This document shows positions 45,714 through 54,840 of a DNA stretch of 64,000 nt, piece after piece (the stretch's first letter is position 1; each line of letters begins with the position of its first letter). The DNA lies in assembly GCA_964019695.1 (NCBI GenBank), contig OZ026514.1, forward strand, positions 11,014,751 to 11,078,750, in the 5' to 3' direction. The notes under the pieces are model-generated. The model searched no databases. It was not told the origin of the DNA and was given only the letters and a program-made list of their open reading frames with translations. Made by a program: the position numbers and the translations under genes. This DNA comes from Loripinus fragilis (lineage: Eukaryota > Mollusca > Bivalvia > Lucinida > Lucinidae).

Positions 45714-46627
45714 ATTTGTTGAATTTGCCTAGTTTCTCCATAGTGGGGCGGATATGTAACAATTTTGAGAAGAATCGTGCATTTTATGATAAAAGCATGA
45801 AACTTGGTACATGGCTAGTTGATAACAAAACAAAAAAAATAAGGGTCAGTGCCACGCCGAAAATGCCCTCTAATGGCCGCCATCTTGTTTTTCCAAAATG
45901 GCCGCCTTTTTTCAACTTATTCGTTATAATCTCATTATTTAATTGCAAACATCATGTTTTCTTCAGTTAATTTTACTTAAATAGCCATCCGTTATATCTC
46001 AATACCTTAAAATCATCTTTCAATTTAAAAAAAAATCAGGATTGAGGCTGTATTTTTTCAAGATGGCCGCCACTTTTGTAACTAAAAAGTGCAGTTATAT
46101 TATAAAACTTTACAAAGTTATAAATTTTGTTGCAAATTACTTCTAGCAAGTAGAAATAGTCCCATTAAACAAGTTACTAACTTATCAGCATGGCTTTATT
46201 GTTGTGTATTGTTCAAATATGGTATCAAAGATGGCTACCAATGGGCAAATCATAACATACTATCTGCTTTCATTTGGAACTGGAAGAATGTAGCTTGAAT
46301 TTATGCAACCGATTTTAAAGAATAACTTTATTTAATGGCTTTGAATAAAGAAGAGAGCATTCAACATACCATCCAAGACGGCTGTCAAAGTAGAAATGTT
46401 ATATGGACACCATTTATAAGGTGGCCGCCATCTTGGTTTTTCCAAAATATGCAGTCTATTTTAAATTGCATTATTTTAAGCTCATACATTTGCAAGCCAA
46501 TTTGTTGTCTTCATTTATTTCCACTTATTTTGCAGTCAATTATGCTAATTTGCCTCAAAATTGTCATTTAGGCTTAGAAAACACAAGATTTAGGGTATAG
46601 TCTCAAGGTGGCTGTCACATTTTGCAT

Positions 46628-46834
46628 CCAAAGGGAGTTCAGTGGTTCAATGGTAGAGTGCTTGGCTCGAGACCGAGGGGCCACGGGTTCGAGCCTCACC
46701 GACCATGTGTGTTGTGGTCCTTGAACAAGACACATTTATCCTAGCTTAGTACTGGTTCAACCCAGGAAGACCCTTCCCTGTTTAATTGAAAGATTGTTGA
46801 TGGGACGTAAAGAATCAATTCAAACAAACAAAAA
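46628..46834 (+). mobile_element. tRNA-headed SINE, copy 2, with 12-bp target duplication
   Basis: cacattttgcat occurs at 46616-46627 and 46835-46846, flanking the element exactly. The head has an A box (tggttcaatggtagagtgc) and a B box (gggttcgagcctc). The anticodon-like loop ctcgaga sits in a cttgg/ccgag stem. The body has tactggttcaacccaggaag, shared with the copy at 29217. This is a clean retroposition event into the older TIR element. Confidence 0.85.
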
Positions 46835-48129
46835 CACATTTTGCATTGTCAATAGTGGTGGTATACCAACTTGACAAATTATGAATTTCCATGCAAAATC
46901 ATTATGCAATTAAGTAGAAATAGCTGCACAAACAAGGGACGAACTTATCAGACTTTATTTTTATTTTAACTTGTTATAACATGGTATTCAAGATGGCTTT
47001 GTATTTAGTTTTAGAAAAAAAAGAAACATATTTTTAATTTCTATAGGAACATATTTTGAGGTTGTATGAAGTTATGAAAATGAGTTTCAAGAAATTATTA
47101 TATTTAATGAATTAGGATAGTAAAGGGGACATCCAACCTGTCATCCATGATGGTTGCCAAATTTGGTTTTAGACACTTATACAGATGTTGCTATTATGTG
47201 TGTTCTATATAATATTGATATGATAAAAATGAGATACAAAGAATTTTTGCACCTATAGCAAACTAAAATTGTCCTTTGTAGAATTGCCATTGCATAAAAT
47301 ATTATTTGTTTGCATCAGATTTTAGTGTAAATTCCTATAAAATCTGTAATAGAGATATCAAAGTTTCTTTTTGACCTTTCTCCTTCTCATCAAGTTACCA
47401 TAGGCTTAAAAGGCTATATGTCTCCTAAAACTGTATACAATTTTAAAAAAAATGTACTTAGACCACAACCCTCCGTTTTCACACACATCAACTTTTCAAC
47501 TTGATGTTGTCAAATGACGTATTTGCTGCAGCCAGCCTTATTAGGTTGTGTTGATGGTGTATAGTGAGTCGGTATTTGATTCCATAATAATTAAGTCCAA
47601 AAACCTCTTCAGTCTAGTTAGTTGAAACCAAAGCTTTTTGTCTATTTAGGTATGTAGGGTTTTTAAATGATGATGTTATTTTGCTCCGTATTTACAGTGA
47701 TGGTCTTTTACAGCCCAGGGATCTTCAGCTAGGTGCCCCTACCGCATATGCAGTCGAATCCCTGCCCTTGCTGTATCAATTCTTGCTTTTCGTGATTTAT
47801 TGTTCACTGTTGTTATTCATTGACTAGTTAAACATTCGTCCTATAAATCGTTCTAAGGTAGTAGTGCTGTTGTGGTTCTCATTTTATTATTATTGGTGTA
47901 AATGTGGTTTGTATGTACTTTAATATACATGATTGTGAATGATTCTGGTTATGTTAAGGTAGCCTAGTAACTGCCTTCAAGGGGAGAGCTACATCACCAC
48001 TGTATACTATCTATCTGTATATTCAGTTCACATTTTGATTTTGAAGGAAGAATGTTAGCTCTGATTGCACTAGTTTCTGGTCATTGCTATGATTTTACCT
48101 AGTATATAAGCAACAATGGGAATAACATG

Positions 48130-49020
48130 TCCGGAATGACGCAGGCAAACAGTCGCTAGGTGAAGAAGCGTTGAAAGAAGCGTGGAAAGAGCATTATGAA
48201 GTTACTCAAATTCAAACTCTTTGGAATGCAAAAGGCATGCCAGAGTAAAGCACAGTTGAAGGACTAGCCAGCTGATCAGTACAGGAATTATCACAAAAAC
48301 AATTAGCAGGATGCGTTCTGACAAAGCAGACATATCATCAGCAATTGTCATCCAGATACTATAGACTACATGCATTTGGGAAACTGGCACAGTCGAGGTG
48401 TCCGACCTAATCTGCAACATAATCTCGAGTGTTAGTACAGAGGGAAATTGACAGTATGAACATAGGCAAAGGGGGTGTTCTGATCAGAGGCTTGAAGATA
48501 ATTAAGCAATTGATAAGGGTGTTAGAGTGCATATTGGAGAGACATGTCAGACAGAGAGTTGAGATTGACGAGATGCAGTGCAGATTTATGTCAGGCCATG
48601 GTGGCACTCCAGTTGCGGTCTTAATTTTAAGCCAGCTACAGAAGCTGCTCCTGACTTCTAACAAGCCATTCTACGCCAAATTCATCAACATCGAGAAGGG
48701 CAACAGGTAGCTAGTGTGCATGCTTTAAATCAACAAGTAGTTGGTGTGATTGATGAATAGCATGATCAAGGACATGAAAAGCAGGACGATAGTTGGTAAT
48801 TGTCGCAGTGAGAAGTTTTCATCGTGGCTCTATTCTGACTCCACTGCTCTTAATTTTTATGCAAGAGGCTCTAATCACAGAATTCAGAACAGACTTCACA
48901 TAGTTGCTGTTGTACAAATATGACCCAGTGATCAAGGCTGAGTCCATGGAGGAATTGCTAGTGAAATTGGATGCATGGAAGTATTGGAAGGAGAAGGCTC
49001 TTCATGTGAACATAATAATA
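48130..49020 (+). pseudogene. RTE-like reverse transcriptase relic
   Basis: Reads EALKEAWKEHYE at ~48155, then (48470-48710) LIRGLKIIKQLIRVLE, RQRVEIDEMQ, GHGGTPVAVLILSQLQKLL and YAKFINIEKGNR, then SMEELLVKLDAWK near 48940. These follow the motif order of a LINE polymerase of the RTE-like type (…YRGLKL…, EMQ.GF..G..T.DAIF, F.DLEKAFDR, YADD…ESMEELL). The catalytic YADD position reads YKYDP. Large parts are missing and frames shift several times, so it is dead and truncated at both ends. Confidence 0.65.
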
Positions 49021-49035
49021 TGAAGTCATATACAA

Positions 49036-49290
49036 TTAAAGTCGTCCCTTGTGCTTAAGTGCACCAAATGCCTGTGGCACAACACTACTTAATGATGGAA
49101 GATGGAGGTGATAGCACCTGATAACTACTTGAGGTAGGAAATCTGTAACCATATGGACATTCTCTACGCTAGAAACATCCTTGAGCTGCCTGCAGTCATA
49201 CATTGCAAATGCACATGACAGAAACACCGTAAACTTCTCAACCTTATGATCATCTGCTGCCCCTGACTCAAGACAGGTAGTAATAAACAA
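49036..49290 (-). CDS. unidentified 84-codon open frame, likely a repeat fragment
   Basis: I do not recognise it. It has a more protein-like composition than its surroundings (…VEKFTVFLSCAFAMYDC…, …HMVTDFLPQ…, QAFGALKHK), and local base composition is less AT-rich. It lies between the RTE relic and the right arm of the 4.4-kb element. It may be an exon or ORF fragment carried inside the element. No splice context or neighbouring exon is apparent. Confidence 0.25.
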   Translation of the reverse strand: MFITTCLESGAADDHKVEKFTVFLSCAFAMYDCRQLKDVSSVENVHMVTDFLPQVVIRCYHLHLPSLSSVVPQAFGALKHKGRL

Positions 49291-50357
49291 GCATTCATTG
49301 TTTTATTTTTGTTGAGTGTTTATTTCCAATACGTCCTTGATTATGAACAGTTCACTAGCATTATACATCCTAGCTTGTGATGTCTAAAACGCCTAATAGC
49401 AAAAATGTGTAGATTTATTTAGAAAGGACAGCAAAATCACCACTAAATAGGATTTTACAATTCGGCGGCCATCTTGGATGCCATGCTTGAATTAACAGTT
49501 GACAATTTCAAAATTACATATTATATATAAGAAACGAACACTCATTGCTACTAAAGCAAATTTCACTCATACAAATCTCAATGATATATTAATGTTTAAA
49601 AAACGAAAAACCATAAAATCATTCTTCTTTGGCAGCCATCTTGGATACCATATTGTATCAAAGCTCTCTTATAAATTGTTCACAAATAACAAAGTCACAT
49701 TTTGAGCCTTTCTATGCTTGGAACAACTTGAATTTGATACAATAATCCGAATTAAGTTCATTTTATGATGTTTTCATAAAGCAAGCTTGATGTAACATAT
49801 AAAAATGGCGGCCACCTTATAAAATGGCGGCCATCTTGGATAATATGCCAATCTACATGTGATTTCAGATAATTACAAATGTTCTATTATTAAAATTCAC
49901 ACTTGCACAAGCTTTAAATACAATTTTATTGCGAAATGATACCCAACGTAACAGGCATTACATGAAAAAGATCGCCATTATGAAATTCAAGATGGCGGCC
50001 GTCAAGGTGTATTTCTGGCTTGGCACTGACCCTCAGAAATTTTGATAATTACTTATCTGGCCATGTACCAAGTTTCATGCTTTTATCATAAAGTGCACGA
50101 TTTTTTCACATATCTGCCCCACTACCAGTCGTTATTTCAACAAAATAAAACGAACGTCTCGTTTAGGGAGATTGCTCGCCTTATCGCTAGAAATTCTTTG
50201 CAGAGTAACAGTCACAATATTCATAAAAGCGAAAACAAAAAAAACATAACTTTTTCTGGATCTAGTTTGCTCTAAGATTGTGTAGCATGTGGAGGTAGTT
50301 TTTTTGGTAACGTTTTCAACTGAGTTTCCTTCGCGCCTTCAAGGCCTTGGGCTAATA

Positions 50358-50596
50358 TGAGCCGCGATTTGAGATTTCTAACAATATGGTATGTGCGACC
50401 AGCAAAGGCTCAGACCAGCCTGCACATACGCGCAGTCTGATCAGAGCCATTGCTAGTCGGTTGAATATTCTATGAGTGTTAAGCTACTGACTAAACAGCA
50501 TTTGGAGTTTCTAAGCCTAAAAGGAGACTGCACAGGCTCATCTGAGTCTACACGTGTCAAAATGCCACATTGTTGGAAATCACATGTCATGGCTCA
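50358..50596 (+). mobile_element. TGAGCCG-TIR MITE abutting the 440-aa gene
   Basis: Full-length copy (TGAGCCGCG to ATGGCTCA) with intact internal hairpin. Its right end lies 4 bp from the last base of the stop codon of the minus-strand gene. The mRNA 3' UTR of that gene would therefore run straight into the MITE. Confidence 0.8.
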
Positions 50597-50600
50597 ATAA

Positions 50601-51923
50601 CTATTGCGGTCTGGAAAAGTCACTTTCACATAGTTCTTGGAATTCTTTCCAGTGCTGTTCTAATCGACTAGCCCAGTCTATATAGTCTACCATAGCTGCA
50701 GGTTTGAGCCTTTCTTCATGTCGTTTGAGAAACCCATCTGCTAGTTCTTTTCTCCGCCTTTTCATTCTCTCGAGGTCCTTTAAATCTGTTCTCTTTTCTT
50801 TTTCTATAATTAGAGCATCCTGAGCTTCTGTTGTTTCATCATTCTTTACAATGTCTACTTTTATAACATCCCACGCGGCCTCACCTTCTATCTCATGAAC
50901 TAAATCAGGTAAGGTTGCATCTACATGTGTTGAACATACTAAATCTGCAAAGAGTTGGTGTGTATCACCCAGGCTCTCCATGACCAACGGAATGGAAGTC
51001 CACGCACCATTAGCGTCCACAGTTAAATCAAAAAGCACCCAGTCTACTGACCATTTGCGCAGCATTGACGGATCTGCTTTTATTTTATCTGGTAAAGGGA
51101 ACTCGCATTCATTTGGATCTACATTGTTTCTATCAATTCGTGCTTCTAGTTCAACATTGGGGTAATTGATAAGCCACCGAGACAGTTGTTCCAAATAGTC
51201 AGCAAGGCTTTCGATTAAGGTTTCCTCAGCTTCAAGATCCATCTTAATGTTATCAACACAATGCTTGAGCCGAGAAATGTACTCATCTCGAGGTATAGGT
51301 GAGATAGTTCCTATTTGGCAAACGGGCAAAACACTCTTAAGTTCTTTCCCGCTGACTCCGTGACATCTTGCACCATATAAAGGATACATTGTTTTCATGA
51401 TTTTATCAACTGTTTTATAATAGTCCATCTCGTGAAGCTTTAGGAAAACATCTATTCGAAATCCTACTATGCTTACAAACCCTCGTAGTTCGTAGACTTT
51501 TCTACCATATAAGAACAAATCATTCCGCCCTTTCTCAGCATTGTGTTTGACAATATCATCAATTGTGTAGTCATTTATTTGTTTGTTAGGATCTCGTTCT
51601 GGTATATCAATAGGAATAAAATCCAAACCAGGGAATTCTGCGCTGTGTTCGTATACATCTCCTTGGGCAACGCCTGTTCCTGAAAGAGGCGGAATACTCT
51701 GTCCTGTGTTATCTGTCTCTGTTTTAATCTGGGCAGACTTTGCACTGCCAGCTTTTCGACTGGAACCCTTGCTGGATAAATAGTCTTTATCCCCACTTGC
51801 GGTTTGATCATTATGAATACCATTTGACAGCTGTCTTTCATTACCTTTATGGCATATTGGATGGTGTTGACCTTGTGTCAGCTTAAACTCTTTCACCTGT
51901 GTGCTAGAACTACCACAACCCAT
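50601..51923 (-). CDS. uncharacterised 440-aa protein with myristoylation-type N-terminus
   Basis: Family not recognised; paralogue of the 409-aa gene. The N-terminus MGCGSSSTQ fits N-myristoylation (Gly2, small residue at 6) with Cys3 as a possible palmitoylation site, predicting attachment to the cytoplasmic face of membranes. Residues 10-95 are low-complexity and polar. The conserved body starts at GLDFIPIDIPERD (~100): VLPVCQIG (~198), QLSRWLINYPNVELE (~245), CEFPLPDKI (~270), LGDTH (~318), GEAAWDVI (~347), EKRTDL (~374), basic RMKRRRKE (~386), and DWASRLEQHW near the C-terminus. No membrane segment or signal peptide. The start is the first ATG after a strong 3' splice site (51940), leaving 16 nt of 5' UTR in this exon. 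The stop lies 4 bp from a MITE, and the last few residues (SRPQ) may have been set by that insertion. No AATAAA is seen close downstream. Confidence 0.85.
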   Translation of the reverse strand: MGCGSSSTQVKEFKLTQGQHHPICHKGNERQLSNGIHNDQTASGDKDYLSSKGSSRKAGSAKSAQIKTETDNTGQSIPPLSGTGVAQGDVYEHSAEFPGLDFIPIDIPERDPNKQINDYTIDDIVKHNAEKGRNDLFLYGRKVYELRGFVSIVGFRIDVFLKLHEMDYYKTVDKIMKTMYPLYGARCHGVSGKELKSVLPVCQIGTISPIPRDEYISRLKHCVDNIKMDLEAEETLIESLADYLEQLSRWLINYPNVELEARIDRNNVDPNECEFPLPDKIKADPSMLRKWSVDWVLFDLTVDANGAWTSIPLVMESLGDTHQLFADLVCSTHVDATLPDLVHEIEGEAAWDVIKVDIVKNDETTEAQDALIIEKEKRTDLKDLERMKRRRKELADGFLKRHEERLKPAAMVDYIDWASRLEQHWKEFQELCESDFSRPQ

Positions 51924-51939
51924 GACTGCCCTTGTAGGC

Positions 51940-51950
51940 CTGAAAAAATA
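51940..51950 (-). promoter_or_regulatory. candidate 3' splice site upstream of the 440-aa coding exon
   Basis: On the minus strand a T-rich tract ends in cag just before gcctacaagggcagtc and the ATG at 51923. The matching layout upstream of the 409-aa gene supports a conserved 5'-UTR intron. The upstream exon was not identified. Confidence 0.5.
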
Positions 51951-52123
51951 ACACGTAATATGATAAGTCTCAGTTGCCCAGCATTGATGGTGTTTGTATC
52001 CTAGAATCGAATCATTTATCTATGTCTGTCTTTGTTGCTATCTTAGAACATCTTTTGTGATTTCTGGTGCATCTAATCGTATATACACAGCTATCGAGTA
52101 GGTATCTCATCTAATCAAATATA

Positions 52124-53099
52124 TGAGCCGTGACATGAGATTTCCAACAAAGTGGTATGTACGACCAGCAAAGGCTCAACCAGCCTGTCAGGCCAGAGCC
52201 ATTGCAAGTCGCTGGGATATTCAATGACTGTTCATCTACTGACCAAACTTCATTATAGGGATCAAACATGTTTTCTATGCGTTAACATATGCTGCACACC
52301 GAGGGTGGTTTTAACGACCCCCGAGGGGTCTAGCAGATGCTAGTGTATAATAAAACATTGTTTGATCGTTATTATTGCATAAAGCCATTTTGCCACTTGA
52401 AAACTACGAAAAATTCATTTTGTATTACTATCATGGCGCGCAAATGCATGAAGGATTCGTAGGTTTTAAAAAAAAGTCTACTTACGCCATCCTAACGTCA
52501 CCTTATTACGTTCATTTCTATGCACGTAATTGTTGATGAGTCAAATTTTGTGACGGCCTAGTATGCGTGTATTTATCATATGACGTCGCGTCTGGGAGTG
52601 AAATAACGACATGCAATAAAATCGATAAACCACTAGTGGTTTATAGATTTACGGGAAACGTTATGACGTCCATAACAACGTTGCGTACATAATGACAAAA
52701 TTATAACGTTTTTACGCCAGAAATGAGATTTCAAAGTGTTTGTCATATGATAAATAGAATCTAACATTCGTGCTCTTGTATTATTGAATTTATTAAACTC
52801 ATTGCGAAAAAGAGATAAAAAGCTCGGCAAGCCTCATATTTTATCTCTTTTTCCGAACTCTTTTAATAAATTCAATAAAACATGAGCACTCATGTAAGAT
52901 CCTCTGTGTAAAGTACAAAAACCGTGCATCAACAGCACGTAAATAGGTTTTTGCCGGTTAAAACATGGCTGTAATAGGGCGCGACACGGCTTTTTATGCA
53001 ATAATTTGAGCTTTTAAGCTGAACAGTGGGCTGCACAGGCTCGTCTGATTCCACACTTGTCAAAATGCCATTTTGTTGGAAATCACATGTCACGGCTCA
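52124..53099 (+). mobile_element. TGAGCCG-TIR MITE split by a ~770-bp insertion
   Basis: The left part runs from TGAGCCGTGACATG (52124) to about 52244, and the right part resumes near 53013 (agcttttaagct..., gggctgcacaggctcgtctg) and ends CACGGCTCA at 53099. Joined, the two halves give one MITE of normal plan with a missing ~20 bp. With the copy at 50358 it brackets the 440-aa gene. Confidence 0.7.
52245..53012. mobile_element. ~770-bp insert nested in the MITE
   Basis: Contains a ~110-bp imperfect hairpin at 52772-52885 (gtgctcttgtattattgaat opposite the inverse near 52870, aaaagagataaaa opposite ttttatctcttttt), a perfect aaaccactagtggttt palindrome (52629-52644) and cg-containing acgtca/tgacgt motifs. 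No coding frame. Borders are approximate and no target duplication is resolved. Confidence 0.5.
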
Positions 53100-53394
53100 A
53101 TTATTTTGTACCCTTTATTTGCGGCAAGCTTATACCCAAACCTCTCTGCTCAGGTACACAGGCTGAAGGCTGGGTCGCGTTTCGTAAATTCGGATGAACC
53201 CTAACACCCCCCCCTCACACACACACACACCTCCAAAAAGAAGTTTTAATATAGTACTGCATGTAAAGTATTGCCAATTGGAAATAAACCACAGTAAAAC
53301 CTGTCTAAAACGGCCACTATCAAAAATACCAAAAATGGTTTCCAAGACCGATTATCGCTTAACGCTGGTCAAAAGTATTAGGCGCGTTGCTGAA

Positions 53395-53600
53395 TTTCAT
53401 ATAAGGCTTACTTTTTTAGAAGACTTACGTCATCGTCATAAAGGATGAAACCGGTCTCAAATCAAAACTAAATGTCTCTACTTTAATTTTGATTGGGTCG
53501 TACGTTCGAAAATTGGTAGCGTCATATCTAAAAGGGGAGATAACTCTTTTCTTGTAAAAATGGGAATTGTGAAGTATGAATTTCGAAACGATTTTTTGCA
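53395..53600 (+). repeat. direct repeat, copy 1 (partner 53975-54165)
   Basis: Shares the ordered blocks ctcatcgtc.taaaggatgaaac, aaatgtct.tac, gggtcg.acg.tc, tggtagcgtcatat and aaggggagataact with the copy about 580 bp downstream. Divergence is moderate. No coding content. Confidence 0.65.
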
Positions 53601-53974
53601 GTTTAAAAACATTATTTTTTCGTAAATTATTTTATTTTCTGAAACCAATTTAACTTTTATATATTTTTAAATCAAATTTGGCTCATTTTCTTCATTTGCA
53701 GATATTACTAATGAGGGTTACTCTTACTACCCTATAAAATAGAACATTTTCCTCGATACCATTTCTAATAATACTGTTATATTTAGTTGAAAAAAACGTA
53801 AAACTTGAGTAATTCGAAGAAAAATATAAATTTGCTTTTCAAAAACATGATTAACAGCATTCTTACATGCTTGACGGCTCGGAAAATCGCTTGTAAAGTT
53901 GCTACCCCCGTGTGAAAAATATTCTGTTTTCGAGCATTTCACCAATACACTTGATATACTATCAGGCGCAGTTT

Positions 53975-54165
53975 CTGAATGCTTTTGAGAAAATTTACCT
54001 CATCGTCCTAAAGGATGAAACTAATCTTCAATTGAAGATAAATGTCTATACTTAATTTTTGTTGGGGTCGCACGCTCAGAAATGGGTAGCGTCATATTGA
54101 AAAAGGGGAGATAACTTTATACTAGCAGAAAACAGAATCACGAAGTACGAATTTTAAAAGTATCA
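53975..54165 (+). repeat. direct repeat, copy 2
   Basis: See 53395-53600. Same orientation and the same order of blocks. Confidence 0.65.
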
Positions 54166-54840
54166 AGTATGGATTTTTTTCTGAAGACAAAGGTTCTGAC
54201 ACATTTCATTAAGGTAATTTGGCATCCTTAATCCGAAAACCAATGTTTGCAAGCTGAGAAATGGCGTCTTATTGAGCTTATTCGCATGTCCGCCAAAATC
54301 ATACAGAATCTTACATTGTTGTTGATTCATTGTTTAATGTACCTCGGAATATCTGTGGGGGTTCTGTGTTGGTCTTTGTTTCATTGTGCATCTCTTTGCA
54401 TTCTTTCTATTTTGTTAACACCTTACCGAGAAAGATAATAATAGTTTCTGATGTTTTGTGACTGTAAGTGTTCTGTTGCTCTTCCTCACGATGCCGTGGG
54501 TTGATCTGCAGTAGTGAGTGTGGTGTTTCCTGTTTATACTCACATACTTTTTGCTTATCTAGTGTCCAGCTATTATAATGAATGATTCATTCATAGCACT
54601 ATTTTGAACTAGTTTCAAGCTTTTAAAGTGATAAGCGAGAAATGGTTTTGAGAATCGACAAGTAGCTTTGATTTAACTGTCGTCATTATGCCCATTCTTC
54701 CTAGCAATACCCACAAAATGTGTTACACTATCTATATGCAAAAAGTAAAAGCATTTAAATTCCTTAGTACCCAATGGTCGTATTAGACCAGCCTTGCGTC
54801 CTCAGGACAACTTCTCATGGGCGTCAAATTGTTTTTGGGG
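54166..54840. other. unassigned sequence
   Basis: No gene. A segment near 54487-54560 (gccgtgggttgatctgcagt..., gtgtttcctg) is a diverged direct relative of 56938-57010 (gccatgggttggtctgcaat..., catttcctgg). Confidence 0.4.

Larger units (their letters stand above)
40470..45714 (+). mobile_element. decayed CR1/L2-type LINE, near full length
   Basis: ORF1 remnants (PHD finger, SGNH esterase, zinc knuckle) are followed by ORF2 remnants (AP-type endonuclease, reverse transcriptase) and an (AAAT)n tail. This order and the simple-repeat tail fit the CR1/L2 group of non-LTR retrotransposons. The clade within the group is not resolved. The 5' boundary is approximate: the earliest coding remnant starts near 40499. 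It cannot move by itself because ORF1 is interrupted by an insertion and ORF2 has at least one nonsense codon and three frameshifts. Confidence 0.85.
45715..50145. mobile_element. 4.4-kb element with long, diverged terminal inverted repeats
   Basis: The left end (ttgttgaa..., gtggggcggatatgt, cattttatgataaaagcatg, aaacttggtacatggc, ggtcagtgcca) matches the inverse of 49960-50145 block by block. Arms can be followed, with increasing divergence, to about 46600 and back to about 49440. The arms hold many GCCGCCATCTTG-like motifs. The middle contains a SINE, an RTE-like relic and an unidentified minus-strand frame, which look like later insertions. No transposase is recognisable. Confidence 0.7.

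Noticed and set aside
48429..48710. 93-codon frame as an independent gene
   Set aside because: Motif order shows it is a piece of an RTE-like reverse transcriptase, with more of the same relic on both sides in other frames.
53194..53448. 84-codon frame near an aca repeat
   Set aside because: Begins in a cacacaca microsatellite and enters the 53395 repeat. No motif and no splice context.
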